Source: Rugosimonospora acidiphila
Lineage (GTDB): Bacteria > Actinomycetota > Actinomycetes > Mycobacteriales > Micromonosporaceae
Direction of reading: 5' to 3'
NCBI RefSeq assembly: GCF_039543385.1
Contig: NZ_BAABJQ010000032.1
Location: 1-64,000, forward strand
Length of the DNA: 64,000 nt
In this document: piece after piece, positions 26,416-34,792 of the stretch
Layout of the letters: each line of letters opens with the position of its first letter
Numbering within the stretch: position 1 is the stretch's first letter
Translations under genes and position numbers: made by a program
The notes under the pieces: generated by a model
Told to the model about the DNA's origin: nothing
What the model saw: the letters and a program-made list of their open reading frames with translations, nothing else
Database searches by the model: none

Positions 26416-27458
26416 ACGCCGACCGCGGGAACGTCCTCGATGCGCCCGGAGCCGGCTGCCCGCCCCATCGCCGCCAGCACGCTGACTCCGGCCACGATGT
26501 CCTCGACGTGGCGCGGCCCGGCGCCGGGATGTCCGCCGTGGACGGCCTTGACGAACTCGTCGCAGTGGTACGCCCCGTTCTCGGCGTCGATCACCGTTTG
26601 CCTCAGTACGGGATGGCCGCCGCGAGCCAGCTCGAGCGTCACGGTGCCGGATTCGTCGCGGGTACGGGTGACGGTGCCGCGCTCGTAGGTGAGCGTCGCC
26701 CGGTCCCGGTACGGCCGGCCGTCGTCCACGCAGAACGAGGAGTAGACGCCCGCGATGACGCCGCCGTCGAAGCCGACGGTGAGGTGGGCGTTGTCCGGGG
26801 TCGGTCGGCCGGTGCGTAGCCGCCGCTGCATCACCTGCACCTGACGGGCCGGCCCGAACAGCCGGATCAGGTCGTTGATGAGGTAGATGCCGAGTCGGCA
26901 GATCGGTGCGACCGGGCAGCGCTCGGGATCGTCGAGCCAACTGCCGTCGGCGGTCTCCTGGTAGGACGCCCAGATCGCCGCCTGCGCGCCGACCGGCCGG
27001 CCAAGGTCGAGCTCGCCGCACCACTGCTGGATCTGAGCGAGGTCGGCGGGCAGCCGCGGGGACGGCGAGTTGAGCCACACCACCAACCCGCGTCGACGAG
27101 CCTCGGTCAGCACGTCGTGTGCCGCGGCGGGGTCGAGCTCGAACGGCTTGGTGGTCATCACATGCTTGCCCGCGCGGATCGCCTGACGGATCAGGCCGGC
27201 CCGACCCACCGGTCCGGTGAACAGCGCGACCGCCTGAATGTTCGGATCGGCCAGTACCGCCGGCAGGTCGGGATACTGGTGCGTGGCGAACCGTGCGGCG
27301 GTGCCGGCGGCGAGATCCTGGTCGAGATCACACACGCCGGCGACGCGGATCAGCCCGTCGGCTGCGCGCAGCTCGTCGAGCATCTTGCGGCCGAAGTGCA
27401 GACCCACCACCGCCAGGTCCACCGGCACGGTCGTTTGCGCCGCGGGGTTCGCGGTCAC
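26412..27458 (-). CDS. Gfo/Idh/MocA family oxidoreductase (2), with TTKP in place of EKP
   Basis: The 348-residue protein starts at the GTG of a GTGA overlap with the lyase-like gene (VTANPAAQTTVPVDLAVVGLHFG); a longer frame to 27530 would overlap that gene by 76 bases. A Rossmann N-terminus is followed by HVMTTKPFEL, where the usual EKP is TKP, so cofactor contacts may differ. The catalytic-domain segment is CRLGIYLINDLIRLFG, with Tyr where many members have the catalytic His. Both changes suggest altered chemistry or a non-redox role. It is translationally coupled on both sides. Confidence 0.82.
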   Translation of the reverse strand: MTANPAAQTTVPVDLAVVGLHFGRKMLDELRAADGLIRVAGVCDLDQDLAAGTAARFATHQYPDLPAVLADPNIQAVALFTGPVGRAGLIRQAIRAGKHVMTTKPFELDPAAAHDVLTEARRRGLVVWLNSPSPRLPADLAQIQQWCGELDLGRPVGAQAAIWASYQETADGSWLDDPERCPVAPICRLGIYLINDLIRLFGPARQVQVMQRRLRTGRPTPDNAHLTVGFDGGVIAGVYSSFCVDDGRPYRDRATLTYERGTVTRTRDESGTVTLELARGGHPVLRQTVIDAENGAYHCDEFVKAVHGGHPGAGPRHVEDIVAGVSVLAAMGRAAGSGRIEDVPAVGV

Positions 27459-30400
27459 TGGCGCCACGCCGTCCAGTGCCGGCGCTGCGGCCGCGGATAA
27501 CTCAGGATGGGCTGCCGCTCCTCGATCCATGGATTCACCTCTTCATAGCCGTTTTCGTAGCTCTGGGTGGAACGCCTGAACACCTCGTCCGGCCGGGGAT
27601 CGGCGTCGATGACACCGGCCGGGTCGGTGTCGCGTGCCGGGGATGGTGGGCTCTCCCCGTTGCCGTTGACCGCGCTGACCCGGTACTCGACAATCTTCCC
27701 GGCGCCCGCGGCCGCCGCGGCGGTGCCGCTCGCGGCCTCGACGTCGACGTACCGCCGCCCGAGGCCGGCGGCGACACACGTGTACTCGGATTCCCCGGCG
27801 CGGCGGCGGTACAGGCGGTACTGGTGCGCCCCCAACACCTCCCCCCAGACGGCCACGATGCCGCCGCCGGCGGCTCGGGCCAGCAGCAGGCCGTCGGGGT
27901 GCGGCGGCGGGTCGGCGGTGACGTAGACCGGGTAGGGCCGCGACGGGCTACCGTCGGTGTGCTCACCCACGGCCACCACACGCACATGCACCTTCACCCC
28001 GTCGGTCAGACCGCTCAGCACGTACCGCGGTTCATCCACCGTGGACACGTCTTGCCAGGTGGTGCCGCCGTCGGTGCTGCACTGCACGCGGTAGGACACC
28101 GCCCCGGCCACCGGGGTCCACACGACGGCGCATCCGCCCGCGCGGTTCTCGGTGCGCACCACCGTGGGTCGGCCGGGCGTCGGTGGCCCGTCGAGCCACT
28201 CCCAGCGGTGGCGGCCGGCCGGGATGCGCAGGCGTAGGCCGTCGCCGGTCCGCTCACCGGCGAGCGGCTGCCCATCCAGGTAGAACACGCGCCCCTCGCC
28301 GGACGGCGGCCCGGCGAGGACCACCGTGGCGGCCGTGGGCGCGCTGATCGTGCCACCGGCGGCGCCGGACCGGCCGGTGCGCACGCCCACCGCGACCCTG
28401 CCGTCGGTGGTCACCGTGACCCCGGGCACCCCCAGCCGGGTACCCGCGAACAGCGCCGCCTCGTGGTGGTCCTCGGCGAGTCTGCGCACGATCCCTACCG
28501 TGCCGTCGAAGACCACGCCGTGGCCGTCGTCGAACGGCCGGGCCCGCGCGGTGAGGAACACCAGATCCTCACGGTCGCCCACCCGTACCCGGCACCCGTG
28601 CGGCGTCGCCTCGGCGCGTACGGCGTCGAGGTGGCTGACCACGGTGAGGAAGCTTCCCGTTCCGTCGTAGTAGCGGCCCTTGGTCGGCCGCCACTCGTGC
28701 TGGGCGTCGCCCCGGCCCTCCGGCTCGGGGTCGGGCGGCACCAGGGTCGGCCGCGCGCCGGGCACCAGCTGGGCGATCGACGGGAACGGCGCGCCGTCGT
28801 CGACGAACCACGACAACCGCCCGGGCACCCCGTCGCGTACCTCGTCGAACAGCACCAGGTATTCCGCGCCGCAGAGCAGCGCGTTGCGCGCGGTGTATTC
28901 CGGCGTCGCCGATCCCGCGGCGATGACCCGGGCGAACTGCGCGAACCCGAGGTCGTGCAGCGGTTCGGTGAGCTCGTTGGGTCCGACGCCGCGGTACGCG
29001 CCCAGATCCCGGTACCCGCCGGGTTTTCGGACACCGAAGTTGGTGCACCGTTCCACGTCCCCGCGTGCCAGGTCACCGACGTCCTCGACATTGTTGGAGC
29101 TGTAGCGCTGCCCGGCGGCGTAGTAGTACACGACGCCGTTGCCGCCCCGCGCCGCCCGGCCCCACCGGTAGTTCGGGCCGGCGTCGATCTGCTGCAGGTG
29201 CACGCTGACCTCGTCGGGCGTGCCGACCGCGGCGCGCAGCACGAAGCCGTATCCGGTGAACTTCGCCGACTCCAGCTGCGGGTCGGTGCCGCCGTTGTCC
29301 TGCCAGCCGCCGGCCTGCAGGTGGCTGCCCGCGTCGTAGCTGCCCGGCCGTCGCGGCTCCCCGTCGTGGGGGCTCGGCGGGACCGCCCACAGCAGGTACT
29401 CGGCGAGCAGCGGGTCGTAGTTCACCAGTTCCTGGCCGAGCGCGCGCAGCCCGCGGTACGGTTCGCCGCCGTGGGCGTGCGCCCCCTGCGGGGGCAGGGT
29501 GCGCCGGCCGCCGGCCGCGCGCATCGGGGCGGAGAGGGTGTTGAGCAGCCACCAGCCCAGCGCCGAGGTCTCCGGCCGGGCCGCCCGGTTGTGACCGTCG
29601 AAGAACCGGCGCAGCAGGTGGCCGATGAGTACCGTCAACTCGACCGGGCGCCAGACGTAGCAGCCGAGGTTCTCCGTCCACCTGCCGCCCTGCGCCCACC
29701 ACAGCGGTACGTCCGGACGAGTGTGATATTTGAGATTCAGCGCGGTGGCCCGTTCGATGTGGTCGACCATGCGGCGCGCCTGAGGATGGGTCGGGAACAG
29801 GAACGGCAGCGCGACCACCGTGGCGAGCACGTCGGCGAGGAAGTTCGGGTGGCCGGCGAGCATCCGGCGGGTGGGCATCAGCGTCTCGTCCGCGAACACG
29901 TGCGCGAGGAACTGCAGCGCGGCGCCCAGGTCGCGTCGCTCGCCCTCGCCCAGCGCGCCGGCGACCTCGTCGAACAGCGGGATCAGCAGCTCGTGAACTT
30001 CGCGGCTGCCCACCGGCGTGGGGCCGTGGTTGCTGCGCGGCGTGCCGTCCGGGATGGTGTTCAGCGTCGGCGCGTCGCGGGCGATCAGGTCGCGCAGCAG
30101 GTCGACGCGCGCGACCAGGTCCTTGTCGGTCGGAGGTGCCGGCCTTTCCGGCTGGGTGGGCCGCGCCGGCGCTCGCGACCCGGTCGGCGGGGGCTCGGTT
30201 GGCGCGCCGCCCGCGTCGGGCAGTGCGTGGTGGGCGGTGTCGAAGAAGCGCGGATAGGTCGACCCGGGCTCGACGTGGTCCAGGGTCCAGTCCTTCACCT
30301 TGTCCAGCGGTAGCCACGCGTGCCAGCGGTGCAGGGTGTCGATGTGGGCCAGCGGGAAACCGCTGCCGTCCACCGCCCGCACGTCACGCTCGTGGGGGTA

Positions 30401-31489
30401 CGCGGCGACGGCCAGACTGCGGGTGCCGGTGGCCAGCGGGAAGTGCCAGCGCAGCCGGCCGGCGTCGAAAAAGAACCGGCCCGCGAGAGTGGTCGAGGAG
30501 GACCAGATGGCCCACTCGCCGTCGTCCCAGCGCTCGTGATCGGTGATGAACACGCCGACGGAGACCCCGAGCGGTTCGGACCAGAACGCCGCGGCGGGCA
30601 GCCGCCACCAGGTCAGCCAGTTGTGGTAGGGCACCAGCACCATGGGCATCGCCCCGGCCGGACCCAGGGCACGGTCGACGGGCTCCCAGGCGGCCTCGCC
30701 GTACCCGGCCAGCGGCGTGTCGGGAGACTCGGGACGGTTCGCGCAGTACCGGTGGGTCCAGCCGACCGCGTACCAGTCGAAGACCAGCGCGGCGTCATCG
30801 GCGGCGGCGAAGCCCTCGATGCGCTCGTCGAGTTCGACGAACTCCATGCCGGCGGTGACCCGCACGGTCAGCCAGTAGCGCCGGTCACCGGCGAACCGGA
30901 GGTCCACCGTGTACTCGCAGAAGACCGGGCCCCGGCCGCCCGGCCGGATCTCCACCCGCTGCGGCGTACCGGCTCCCGCGAGCGTGGCTTCGCCCAGCCA
31001 CCGGGAGGCGTCGCCGAAACGCAGCAGCGCGCCGCCCGCGGCCGCGGAATCGCTGCCGGCGATCTCCACCCGCACCAGGCCGTTGTCGACCGTGATCGCG
31101 TCGCCCCGCTGCGCGACGCGCGGAGCGGCCATCGCGTCGGCCCGCTGCTCCACACCCACGGTGCCGGGCGAAATCTCGCCCGGCACCGGTGCCGACATGA
31201 CCGGAGCGGGCGCCAGACGCACCGCGCGACTGGCACCGGCGGGCAGGTCGGTCAGCAGATACACGGTGGCGTCGGCCGATCCGTCCGGCGCGCGGCGCAC
31301 CCGACCGAGCTGCGCCGGCACCGGCCGGTCGTCGCGCGAGGCGACCAGTCCCCCGGCGGGATCCCAGCCGGCGGGAAGCCCGACCGGTACGGCGATGCGC
31401 GAGAGCGGCCAGTTGAATCGCGGGTGGCGCAGCTCGTCGGCGACGACGACCTCGACGCCACCGGCTGTGGTGCGTACGGTCACGGACAT
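27455..31489 (-). CDS. Heparinase/lyase-like giant protein with two fibronectin III domains, no signal peptide
   Basis: The protein has 1344 residues. An N-terminal beta-sandwich region (about 1-420) is followed by a helical toroid-like region (about 430-720, including FLAHVFADETLMPTRRM and WWAQGGRWTENLGCYVWRPVEL). A second beta-sandwich (about 770-1060) has VVYYYAAGQRYSSNNVED and YLVLFDEVRD, which recalls heparinase II/III-like lyases. Two FnIII-like modules occupy about 1090-1290 (GAVSYRVQCSTDGGTTWQDV, AHQYRLYRRRAGESEYTCV). GGGGGAG precedes the ATG. The lack of any export signal is odd for a protein of this design. I infer a polysaccharide lyase or hydrolase acting on imported fragments. 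The family is unassigned. Confidence 0.65.
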   Translation of the reverse strand: MSVTVRTTAGGVEVVVADELRHPRFNWPLSRIAVPVGLPAGWDPAGGLVASRDDRPVPAQLGRVRRAPDGSADATVYLLTDLPAGASRAVRLAPAPVMSAPVPGEISPGTVGVEQRADAMAAPRVAQRGDAITVDNGLVRVEIAGSDSAAAGGALLRFGDASRWLGEATLAGAGTPQRVEIRPGGRGPVFCEYTVDLRFAGDRRYWLTVRVTAGMEFVELDERIEGFAAADDAALVFDWYAVGWTHRYCANRPESPDTPLAGYGEAAWEPVDRALGPAGAMPMVLVPYHNWLTWWRLPAAAFWSEPLGVSVGVFITDHERWDDGEWAIWSSSTTLAGRFFFDAGRLRWHFPLATGTRSLAVAAYPHERDVRAVDGSGFPLAHIDTLHRWHAWLPLDKVKDWTLDHVEPGSTYPRFFDTAHHALPDAGGAPTEPPPTGSRAPARPTQPERPAPPTDKDLVARVDLLRDLIARDAPTLNTIPDGTPRSNHGPTPVGSREVHELLIPLFDEVAGALGEGERRDLGAALQFLAHVFADETLMPTRRMLAGHPNFLADVLATVVALPFLFPTHPQARRMVDHIERATALNLKYHTRPDVPLWWAQGGRWTENLGCYVWRPVELTVLIGHLLRRFFDGHNRAARPETSALGWWLLNTLSAPMRAAGGRRTLPPQGAHAHGGEPYRGLRALGQELVNYDPLLAEYLLWAVPPSPHDGEPRRPGSYDAGSHLQAGGWQDNGGTDPQLESAKFTGYGFVLRAAVGTPDEVSVHLQQIDAGPNYRWGRAARGGNGVVYYYAAGQRYSSNNVEDVGDLARGDVERCTNFGVRKPGGYRDLGAYRGVGPNELTEPLHDLGFAQFARVIAAGSATPEYTARNALLCGAEYLVLFDEVRDGVPGRLSWFVDDGAPFPSIAQLVPGARPTLVPPDPEPEGRGDAQHEWRPTKGRYYDGTGSFLTVVSHLDAVRAEATPHGCRVRVGDREDLVFLTARARPFDDGHGVVFDGTVGIVRRLAEDHHEAALFAGTRLGVPGVTVTTDGRVAVGVRTGRSGAAGGTISAPTAATVVLAGPPSGEGRVFYLDGQPLAGERTGDGLRLRIPAGRHRWEWLDGPPTPGRPTVVRTENRAGGCAVVWTPVAGAVSYRVQCSTDGGTTWQDVSTVDEPRYVLSGLTDGVKVHVRVVAVGEHTDGSPSRPYPVYVTADPPPHPDGLLLARAAGGGIVAVWGEVLGAHQYRLYRRRAGESEYTCVAAGLGRRYVDVEAASGTAAAAAGAGKIVEYRVSAVNGNGESPPSPARDTDPAGVIDADPRPDEVFRRSTQSYENGYEEVNPWIEERQPILSYPRPQRRHWTAWRQ

Positions 31490-31505
31490 CCGGCTCCCCC
31501 TGCCA

Positions 31506-32597
31506 TCACGCCGTGGCCTGCCGGACGCTGTGGTCCACGGCGACCGCCGTACCGCACTGGAGCGATGCGATCGCCGCCTCGGCCACGGCGAGTGCCGCCC
31601 GGACGTCGGCGGCGCCGGCCATCGCGGGGCGCTGCCGGGCGAACCGGGCAGGATCGATGCCCGCCCGCCAGGCGAGGACCAGGTCGCGGAAGTCGGTCAG
31701 CTCCGCCACGTACGCATCGTGGAACAGTTCCACATTGAGCTGATGCGTGCCGGCGCTCACACCGTGCGACCCGTAGTGGCGGGCGTCCGGCTCCGGTGCC
31801 CCGCCGGCCGTCACCATTCCGTCCGGGCCGAAGACCTCAAGCCGCACGTCGTAGCCGTAGCTGGTCTGCAGGCTCGCCTCCGCGGTGGCCAGCGCGCCGT
31901 TGTCGTACCGGATGGTGACCACCGCGGTGTCCAGCAGGCCGGCGGGCGCCCAGTCCGGCCGGACCAGCGCGGCCGCGACGGCGTGCGCGTCGATCGCGAC
32001 CGCGTCGCTGTTGAACCAGTTGAGGATGTCGAAGTCGTGGATCAGCGTCTCGATGAAGATGGCGTGGGGCTTGATGGTCGCCGGATCCAACGGTGCCGGG
32101 TCGCGGGTCAGCGAGCGCATCAGGTGCGGCGTACCCACGGCACCCTCGCGCACCAGCCGGTACCCGCGGGCGAATCCGGCGCCATAACGCCGGTTGAACC
32201 CGATCTGCAGCGGCACCCCGGCCGCTTCGACGTTCGCGATCCCGGCGTCCAGTCCGGACAGTGTGAGGGCGGCCGGTTTCTCGCAGAAGACCGCCTTCCC
32301 GGCGGCGGCGGCCTGGCTCATCTGAGCCGGGTGGAACCGCGGCGGCGAGGCGATGACCACCGCGTCGACGTCCGGGTCGGCCAGCACGGTGTCGGCGTCC
32401 GCGGCGACCTTCGCCACCCCGAGCCGGCGCGCCAGCGCGGCGGCGGACGCCTCGTCGGGGTCCGCGATCGCCTCGAGGACCAGACCGGGAACCCGTTGCG
32501 CGACGCTCGCCGCGTGGAAGCGACCCATCCAGCCGACCCCGAGGACGGCAACACGCAGCGGGCCACGCGCGTCCACCTCCAGGTGGGTGTAGCTCAT
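31506..32597 (-). CDS. Gfo/Idh/MocA family oxidoreductase (3), inositol-dehydrogenase-like
   Basis: This 363-residue protein is the most canonical of the three paralogues here. It has VAVLGVGWMGRFHA (GxGxxG), VFCEKPAAL and IHDFDILNW, in which the His and Asp correspond to the catalytic pair of inositol 2-dehydrogenases. It should be a cytosolic NAD(P)-dependent dehydrogenase acting on a cyclitol or a sugar hydroxyl. It lies 7 bases downstream of the alcohol dehydrogenase and 16 bases upstream of the lyase-like gene, in the same unit. Confidence 0.92.
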   Translation of the reverse strand: MSYTHLEVDARGPLRVAVLGVGWMGRFHAASVAQRVPGLVLEAIADPDEASAAALARRLGVAKVAADADTVLADPDVDAVVIASPPRFHPAQMSQAAAAGKAVFCEKPAALTLSGLDAGIANVEAAGVPLQIGFNRRYGAGFARGYRLVREGAVGTPHLMRSLTRDPAPLDPATIKPHAIFIETLIHDFDILNWFNSDAVAIDAHAVAAALVRPDWAPAGLLDTAVVTIRYDNGALATAEASLQTSYGYDVRLEVFGPDGMVTAGGAPEPDARHYGSHGVSAGTHQLNVELFHDAYVAELTDFRDLVLAWRAGIDPARFARQRPAMAGAADVRAALAVAEAAIASLQCGTAVAVDHSVRQATA

Positions 32598-32604
32598 CCC
32601 CGCC

Positions 32605-33657
32605 TCACCCCTGCCACGGAGGGGTCATCCTGATCACCGACTTGATGTTGCGTCCGGTCGCCATCGCCTCGAACCCCTCCTGCCAGTTCTCCAGCGCGTA
32701 GACCCCGCCGAGCACCGCGCGCGGGTCGAGGCGGCCGGACGCGAACAGACCCAGCACCCGCTCCCAGGTCTGCCAGGAGTGCGAGAACGACCCGTGCAGG
32801 CTGACCGCCTTCTGCACCAGCCGGTCGAGACCGAACCCCAGCGGCTGCGGCCCCCACCCGACCTTCACGATGGTGCCCAGCGGACGGACCAGGTCCAGCG
32901 CCTGGTCCAGCGCGACGCTCACCCCGGTGGCGTCCACCACGAGGTCGGCGCCGAACCCGTCGCCGAGCGCCGCCACCGTGGCGCGCGGGTCCTCGCGGGA
33001 CACGTTCACCACCCGGTCGGCGCCCATTTCCAGCGCCTTCGCCAGGCGCGGTTGGTCGATGTCGGTGCCGAGCACCACGACCGTACCGGCGCCACGCAGG
33101 CGCACCATCTGCACGGCCAGCGCACCGATCGCCCCGATGCCCTGGACCACGACGACATCGCCCGGACGCACCGCCGCGCGCTCCACCAGCGCGTTGTAGG
33201 CCACCGCGAACGGTTCGGTCAGGGCGGCGTGTTCCGGCTCGATGCCGTCGGGCACCCGGTGCAGCACCCGGGGTTCGGCAAGGACCAGCTCACTGAACGC
33301 GCCGTCACGCGTCGCGCCGTAACCCTGCCGCCCGGGGCACAGGTTGTAGCGCCCGGTGCGGCAGAACGGGCAGGTGCCGCAGATCTCGGCCGCCGTCTCG
33401 CAGACTACCCGCTCGCCGACCGACCAGCCGGACACGCCCTCGCCAACGGCGGCGACCGTGCCGCACATCTCGTGGCCGAGCACTACCGGAGTGGCCGACG
33501 GCCAACTGTGGGTGTGGTGCCACATATGCAGGTCCGACCCGCACACCCCGACATACTCCGCGCGCACCAGCACGCTGCCCGGTCCGGCGACCGGATCGGC
33601 GACATCGCGGACCGCCACCTCGCCGGGACGGTCACCGAACTTGACCAGCGCCCTCAC
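32605..33657 (-). CDS. Zinc-dependent medium-chain alcohol dehydrogenase (polyol/sugar dehydrogenase)
   Basis: This 350-residue MDR enzyme has the catalytic zinc site in GVCGSDLHMWHH and GHEMCG. The structural zinc cluster is CGTCPFCRTGRYNLC. A Rossmann domain (VVVQGIGAIGALAVQM) and VVLGTDIDQPRLAKA (Asp, favouring NAD) follow. The pattern is closest to sorbitol/threonine dehydrogenases. The GTG start at 33657 overlaps the preceding isomerase gene by 26 bases, giving the standard family N-terminus MRALVKFGDRPGEVAVRDV. It probably oxidises a polyol or ketose intermediate of the locus. Confidence 0.92.
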   Translation of the reverse strand: MRALVKFGDRPGEVAVRDVADPVAGPGSVLVRAEYVGVCGSDLHMWHHTHSWPSATPVVLGHEMCGTVAAVGEGVSGWSVGERVVCETAAEICGTCPFCRTGRYNLCPGRQGYGATRDGAFSELVLAEPRVLHRVPDGIEPEHAALTEPFAVAYNALVERAAVRPGDVVVVQGIGAIGALAVQMVRLRGAGTVVVLGTDIDQPRLAKALEMGADRVVNVSREDPRATVAALGDGFGADLVVDATGVSVALDQALDLVRPLGTIVKVGWGPQPLGFGLDRLVQKAVSLHGSFSHSWQTWERVLGLFASGRLDPRAVLGGVYALENWQEGFEAMATGRNIKSVIRMTPPWQG

Positions 33658-34630
33658 CGTGCACCAACCTCTCTGACCGCGGCTCGCGCGGCCGCGCCTG
33701 TCTGGCCGCCGCCTGGGTGGCCACGAACGCTCTGGTGGATCCGCCGAAATACCGGTCCCGGGCCTCGCGCAGGAAACGCACCGACTCCTGCAGTTCGGCC
33801 ATGCCGTTCACACCGTCCTCGATGCTGATCCACCCGTCGTACCCGACCTCGACGAGCGCGCCGAAGATGCGCGGGTAGTCGTTGAGGCCGCGACCGATGA
33901 CCCCGTGAATGAGGTGCGGCGAGTAGCCGATCGTGCCGTCCGAGCCGCGCAGGTCGGCGAGCGTCGCCCCGGGCGCCAGCGCGCGGTCCGAGGCCTGCAT
34001 CGTCACCACGCGATCGGCCACCTCGACCAGCAGTTCCACCGGATCGTCACCGGCGACGATCGCGTTCGACGGGTCGAACTGCACGCCGAAGTGCACCCGC
34101 TCGCCGATGCGCTCCAGTAGCGCGAGGAACACCTCGCGCCGCTGCGCGAACTCAGGGTAGGCCCAGAATCCGTCCTTGTAGTGGTTCTCGATGGCCAGCG
34201 TGACGTCGAGCTCACGGGCCAGTGGCAGCAGCGCCTGGATGGCCGTTGCCGCGTAGTCCAGCCCCTGCTGCACCCGCACTCCGGGGTGACGCTGCCCGGA
34301 CAGGACCCGGCAGCTGGCGCCCGGGCCACCCAGCCGGGCCGCGACGCGGATCATCTCGGCCTGCCGGTCGAGTTCGCGGGCCCGCACGTCCGGGTCCGGA
34401 TGGGTGAAATCAGGAGAGGCGCACAGCATCGGCATGTCGAATCCGGCGTCGCTCAGCGCCTCACCCACCGCGTCCAGGTCGACCGAGCCGTCCTCCGGGA
34501 ACATCCCGGAGTACAGCTCGAGACCGTCCACGGGCAACTGCCGGGCCTGCGCGATCCAGTCGAAGACCGTCATGGTCCGGTACCGCACGAGCGCGTCGAG
34601 CTCACCCTTGGGAAAGACACTGATCCTCAT
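33632..34630 (-). CDS. Sugar-phosphate isomerase/epimerase-like TIM barrel, first gene of the second minus unit
   Basis: This 332-residue AP-endonuclease-2-type TIM barrel has the metal and active-site strands LAIENHYKDGFW, FGVQFDPSNA and GYDGWISIEDGVNG. The length and the ENHYKD motif place it in a different subgroup from the isomerase at 23919, so the two are not simple duplicates. The C-terminal 40 residues (AARQARPREPRSERL...) are low-complexity and overlap the alcohol dehydrogenase start. It is preceded by the divergent operator region at 34631-34792. Confidence 0.88.
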   Translation of the reverse strand: MRISVFPKGELDALVRYRTMTVFDWIAQARQLPVDGLELYSGMFPEDGSVDLDAVGEALSDAGFDMPMLCASPDFTHPDPDVRARELDRQAEMIRVAARLGGPGASCRVLSGQRHPGVRVQQGLDYAATAIQALLPLARELDVTLAIENHYKDGFWAYPEFAQRREVFLALLERIGERVHFGVQFDPSNAIVAGDDPVELLVEVADRVVTMQASDRALAPGATLADLRGSDGTIGYSPHLIHGVIGRGLNDYPRIFGALVEVGYDGWISIEDGVNGMAELQESVRFLREARDRYFGGSTRAFVATQAAARQARPREPRSERLVHGEGAGQVR

Positions 34631-34701
34631 CGCTCGGACACCACCTACGTCACGAATCCCGCGTCATCACTCGGCGACAGCATACCAAATTCAGATCTTC
34701 A

Positions 34702-34714
34702 GAATAGCCTATTC
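34702..34714. promoter_or_regulatory. Palindrome GAATAG-C-CTATTC in the divergent promoter
   Basis: A perfect 13-base inverted repeat lies between the divergent units starting at 34630 (minus) and 34793 (plus). It is immediately preceded by TTCAGATCTTCAGAAT (34689-34704 region), which gives a TTCAGA direct repeat. A plus-strand -10-like TACTAT lies at 34721-34726. One regulator bound here could control both units. The CTTCAGA half-site is shared with the palindrome at 22030-22045. Confidence 0.5.
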
Positions 34715-34792
34715 GACGGGTACTATCCTTCCTCGAGGCCGCCGGACACCAGAGCCGCCGGCGGCAAGCAGCGTCGGCGATGGGAGCACGGC

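Noticed and set aside
27459..27530. Longer start for the second Gfo/Idh gene
   Set aside because: It would overlap the lyase-like gene by 76 bases, while a GTGA overlap at 27458 matches the pattern of the unit.
34181..34792. 200-residue N-terminal extension of the LDH2-type protein
   Set aside because: It runs antisense through the TIM-barrel isomerase gene and across the divergent promoter; the ATG at 34793 has GGGAG.
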